A stretch of DNA of 8,881 nucleotides from positions 1 to 8,881 of the forward strand of contig JADFVC010000229.1 in assembly GCA_015222355.1 (NCBI GenBank). The letters run 5' to 3'. Position numbers and translations under genes: made by a program. Below the pieces are notes generated by a model that made no database searches, was not told the DNA's origin, and saw nothing but the letters and a program-made list of their open reading frames with translations. Positions 7,890-8,881 of this stretch are shown piece by piece (position 1 is the first letter of the stretch; every line of letters starts with the position of its first letter). Source of the stretch: Chloroflexota bacterium. Its GTDB lineage: Bacteria > Desulfobacterota > Desulfuromonadia > Desulfuromonadales > Geopsychrobacteraceae.

Positions 7890-8513
7890 TCAGCCGGGCA
7901 TTGGTTCCAAGACGCCGAGATCCTCAAAGCCCCAGATCATTAGCTGGACCGCAAGGGCCACCAGCAGTAGCCCCACAATGCGAGCCACAATTTGAATAGC
8001 CGATGGGCCCATTAGACTCATGATCCGGTGTGCACCGAGTAAGACGACAAAGTTGAACGCCATGACCCCGAGTACCAGCCCGGCTACAAGCAGCGTCTCG
8101 TTGATGCTCGTGGCCGTAGCCGTTATCGTAACGATCGCGACAATGCCCTGCGGTGTGGCCATCAGCGGCATTGCCAGCGGGTAAATCCCAATGTCCGTCG
8201 ATTGGGCGGTGTGGGCGTGATCGTCGTGGTTTGACTCGCCGCCCATCACCATACTGAGGGCGTACAACACCAGGATCAGGCCGCCCGCAATCTTCAATGC
8301 GGGTATCGAGATGTGAAACACCTTTAGCAGGAACTCGCCTGCAACCACAAAGAGGATACCCACGACGGTTGCCGTCACCACCGTCTTGATCGCCACGCTG
8401 CGCCTAAAGCCGGGATCGGCGTCGGCCGTGAGCGTCGTGTACACGATAACAGCCTTCAGCGGTCCAATGGTGACGAGTAACACCATTAATATGTCTAATG
8501 CGCCAAGCTCCAT
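7890..8513 (-). CDS. MarC-family integral membrane protein
   Basis: A 207-residue protein of unknown biochemical function; MarC was once linked to multiple antibiotic resistance, but that link has not held up. Six membrane segments can be seen at about residues 5-25, 41-63, 70-91, 109-131, 139-161 and 173-196. Family features are PALKIAGGLILVLYALSM (71-88) and PLAMPLMATPQGI (112-124), the counterpart of the PLAIPLLAGPGAI type motif of the classical members. The N-terminal segment has TIGPLKA (15-21) where classical MarC proteins have a NPIG-like sequence, so this is a divergent branch. The loop between segments 3 and 4 holds the acidic, His-rich stretch NHDDHAH (95-101). The ATG at 8513 has AGGAGG (8523-8528) nine bases upstream. 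It is first in the apparent minus-strand gene run. Confidence 0.85.
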   Translation of the reverse strand: MELGALDILMVLLVTIGPLKAVIVYTTLTADADPGFRRSVAIKTVVTATVVGILFVVAGEFLLKVFHISIPALKIAGGLILVLYALSMVMGGESNHDDHAHTAQSTDIGIYPLAMPLMATPQGIVAIVTITATATSINETLLVAGLVLGVMAFNFVVLLGAHRIMSLMGPSAIQIVARIVGLLLVALAVQLMIWGFEDLGVLEPMPG

Positions 8514-8630
8514 AGCTCTAGGCCTCCTGCCACTAGTTCGGCGGTTCCAGACCAGTTGCCGCCCAAGCCACGAAGGACCCTGACAGCAAACACTGACCGT
8601 ACATAGTTCACATGATTGCAGTCCATTCTG

Positions 8631-8657
8631 GCCGCGGGAGGCAAACGCCCCCGCGGC
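8631..8657. other. Strong GC-rich hairpin in the leader region
   Basis: GCCGCGGG (8631-8638) pairs perfectly with CCCGCGGC (8650-8657). Inside it, GGC (8640-8642) pairs with GCC (8647-8649) around an AAAC loop, leaving one bulged A: eleven pairs in all. On the minus strand it lies about 120 bases before the MarC-family start. No T-run follows directly on either strand; six T's at 8675-8680 on the plus strand are 17 bases away. I therefore do not call it a standard terminator. It might be a terminator of the right-hand gene or a leader structure. Confidence 0.4.
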
Positions 8658-8667
8658 TCTACTAGCC

Positions 8668-8696
8668 CTCCGGGTTTTTTATCAACTCCGGCTTTT
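8668..8696. repeat. Short imperfect direct repeat CTCCGGSTTTT
   Basis: CTCCGGGTTTT (8668-8678) and CTCCGGCTTTT (8686-8696) differ by one base and start 18 bases apart. The second copy overlaps the last codons of the sensor-kinase remnant. They could be small operator-like sites or chance. Confidence 0.25.
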
Positions 8697-8881
8697 AAAT
8701 CCCTGCGAGAGGTGAGGAACTGTCAGCCACCTGAAGTGGATAGGGTGTGAAATGAGCTTAAGACCAGCAATGATTTCTTGATCGATCTGATCAGGATTCA
8801 AATTGATGAATTCAGCGGAAAGCCGCGATATCAATTTTTCGAATTTCAGTTGTTTTTTGTTATTTTCTTCTGCCTGTTTAA
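8682..8881 (-). pseudogene. Fragment of a sensor histidine kinase (PAS/GAF linker), broken 3' end
   Basis: A minus-strand frame enters from the window edge and gives 65 residues before TGA at 8682-8684. The stretch LKFEKLISRLSAEFINL, then NPDQIDQEIIAGLKLI, matches the linker that precedes GAF domains in many PAS/GAF sensor kinases and sigma-54 regulators (consensus like FERLLSELSARFVNLPPEEVD). That linker should continue into a GAF domain of about 150 residues and then a kinase or output domain. Here the resemblance ends near residue 43 (about position 8750). What follows, SHPIHFRWLTVPHLSQGFKSRS, is not like a GAF domain. The gene therefore appears truncated or interrupted. Family assignment rests on memory of a conserved linker only. 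Confidence 0.5.

Noticed and set aside
7209..7943. Plus-strand open frame of 244 codons
   Set aside because: It is antisense to the SLC13 permease and the end of the MarC gene. Its composition, rich in Met, Pro, Ser and Arg, is typical of the reverse complement of membrane-protein codons.
8668..8680. Plus-strand terminator ending in six T's
   Set aside because: The only adjacent stem is CCC-TCC-GGG, far too short. The strong hairpin is 17 bases upstream, and no plus-strand gene precedes it.
8780..8800. Cluster of GATC sites with the palindromic look TGATC-GATCT-GATCA
   Set aside because: It falls within the codons for NPDQIDQ in the sensor-kinase remnant and is explained by Asp/Ile/Gln codons.

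Overview
This window looks like chromosomal DNA from a Gram-negative bacterium. The evidence is two lipoprotein-type signal peptides, an outer-membrane efflux factor and an RND pump. Sequence style (the RND subclass, the NodT-type factor with a C-terminal tail, and the sensor-kinase remnant) fits Desulfobacterota or a related proteobacterial lineage, but that is an impression, not a measurement. Every gene I can support lies on the minus strand, so the biological reading order runs from high to low coordinates.

Right end (about 8514-8881): a fragment that reads like the PAS/GAF linker of a sensor histidine kinase enters from the edge. It loses family resemblance near 8750 and stops at 8682. 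It is followed by a leader stretch with a strong GC-rich hairpin (8631-8657) and no gene. Next come a MarC-family membrane protein (7890-8513) and an SLC13-type permease with two central TrkA-C domains (5972-7816). Both have clear Shine-Dalgarno sites, and both look more GC-rich than the genes that follow.

Middle (5565-5910): the intact start and signal peptide of a secreted protein, with its own excellent ribosome binding site, runs out of frame after about 95 residues. It goes directly into a Gly/Arg-rich tail readable in another frame. This looks like a gene with its middle deleted.

Left part (1-5502): a complete tripartite efflux module, in the order outer-membrane factor (NodT/OprM type), periplasmic adaptor lipoprotein (HlyD/AcrA type) and RND inner-membrane permease (AcrB type). 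The adaptor and permease genes overlap by four bases (ATGA). The permease is open to the window edge and lacks its last part. Together these three would form a proton-driven pump spanning both membranes; the substrate cannot be read from sequence.

I found no RNA gene, CRISPR array, integrase or intact insertion sequence. Apart from the two broken genes the content is conventional, and I do not see a convincing new biological system here.
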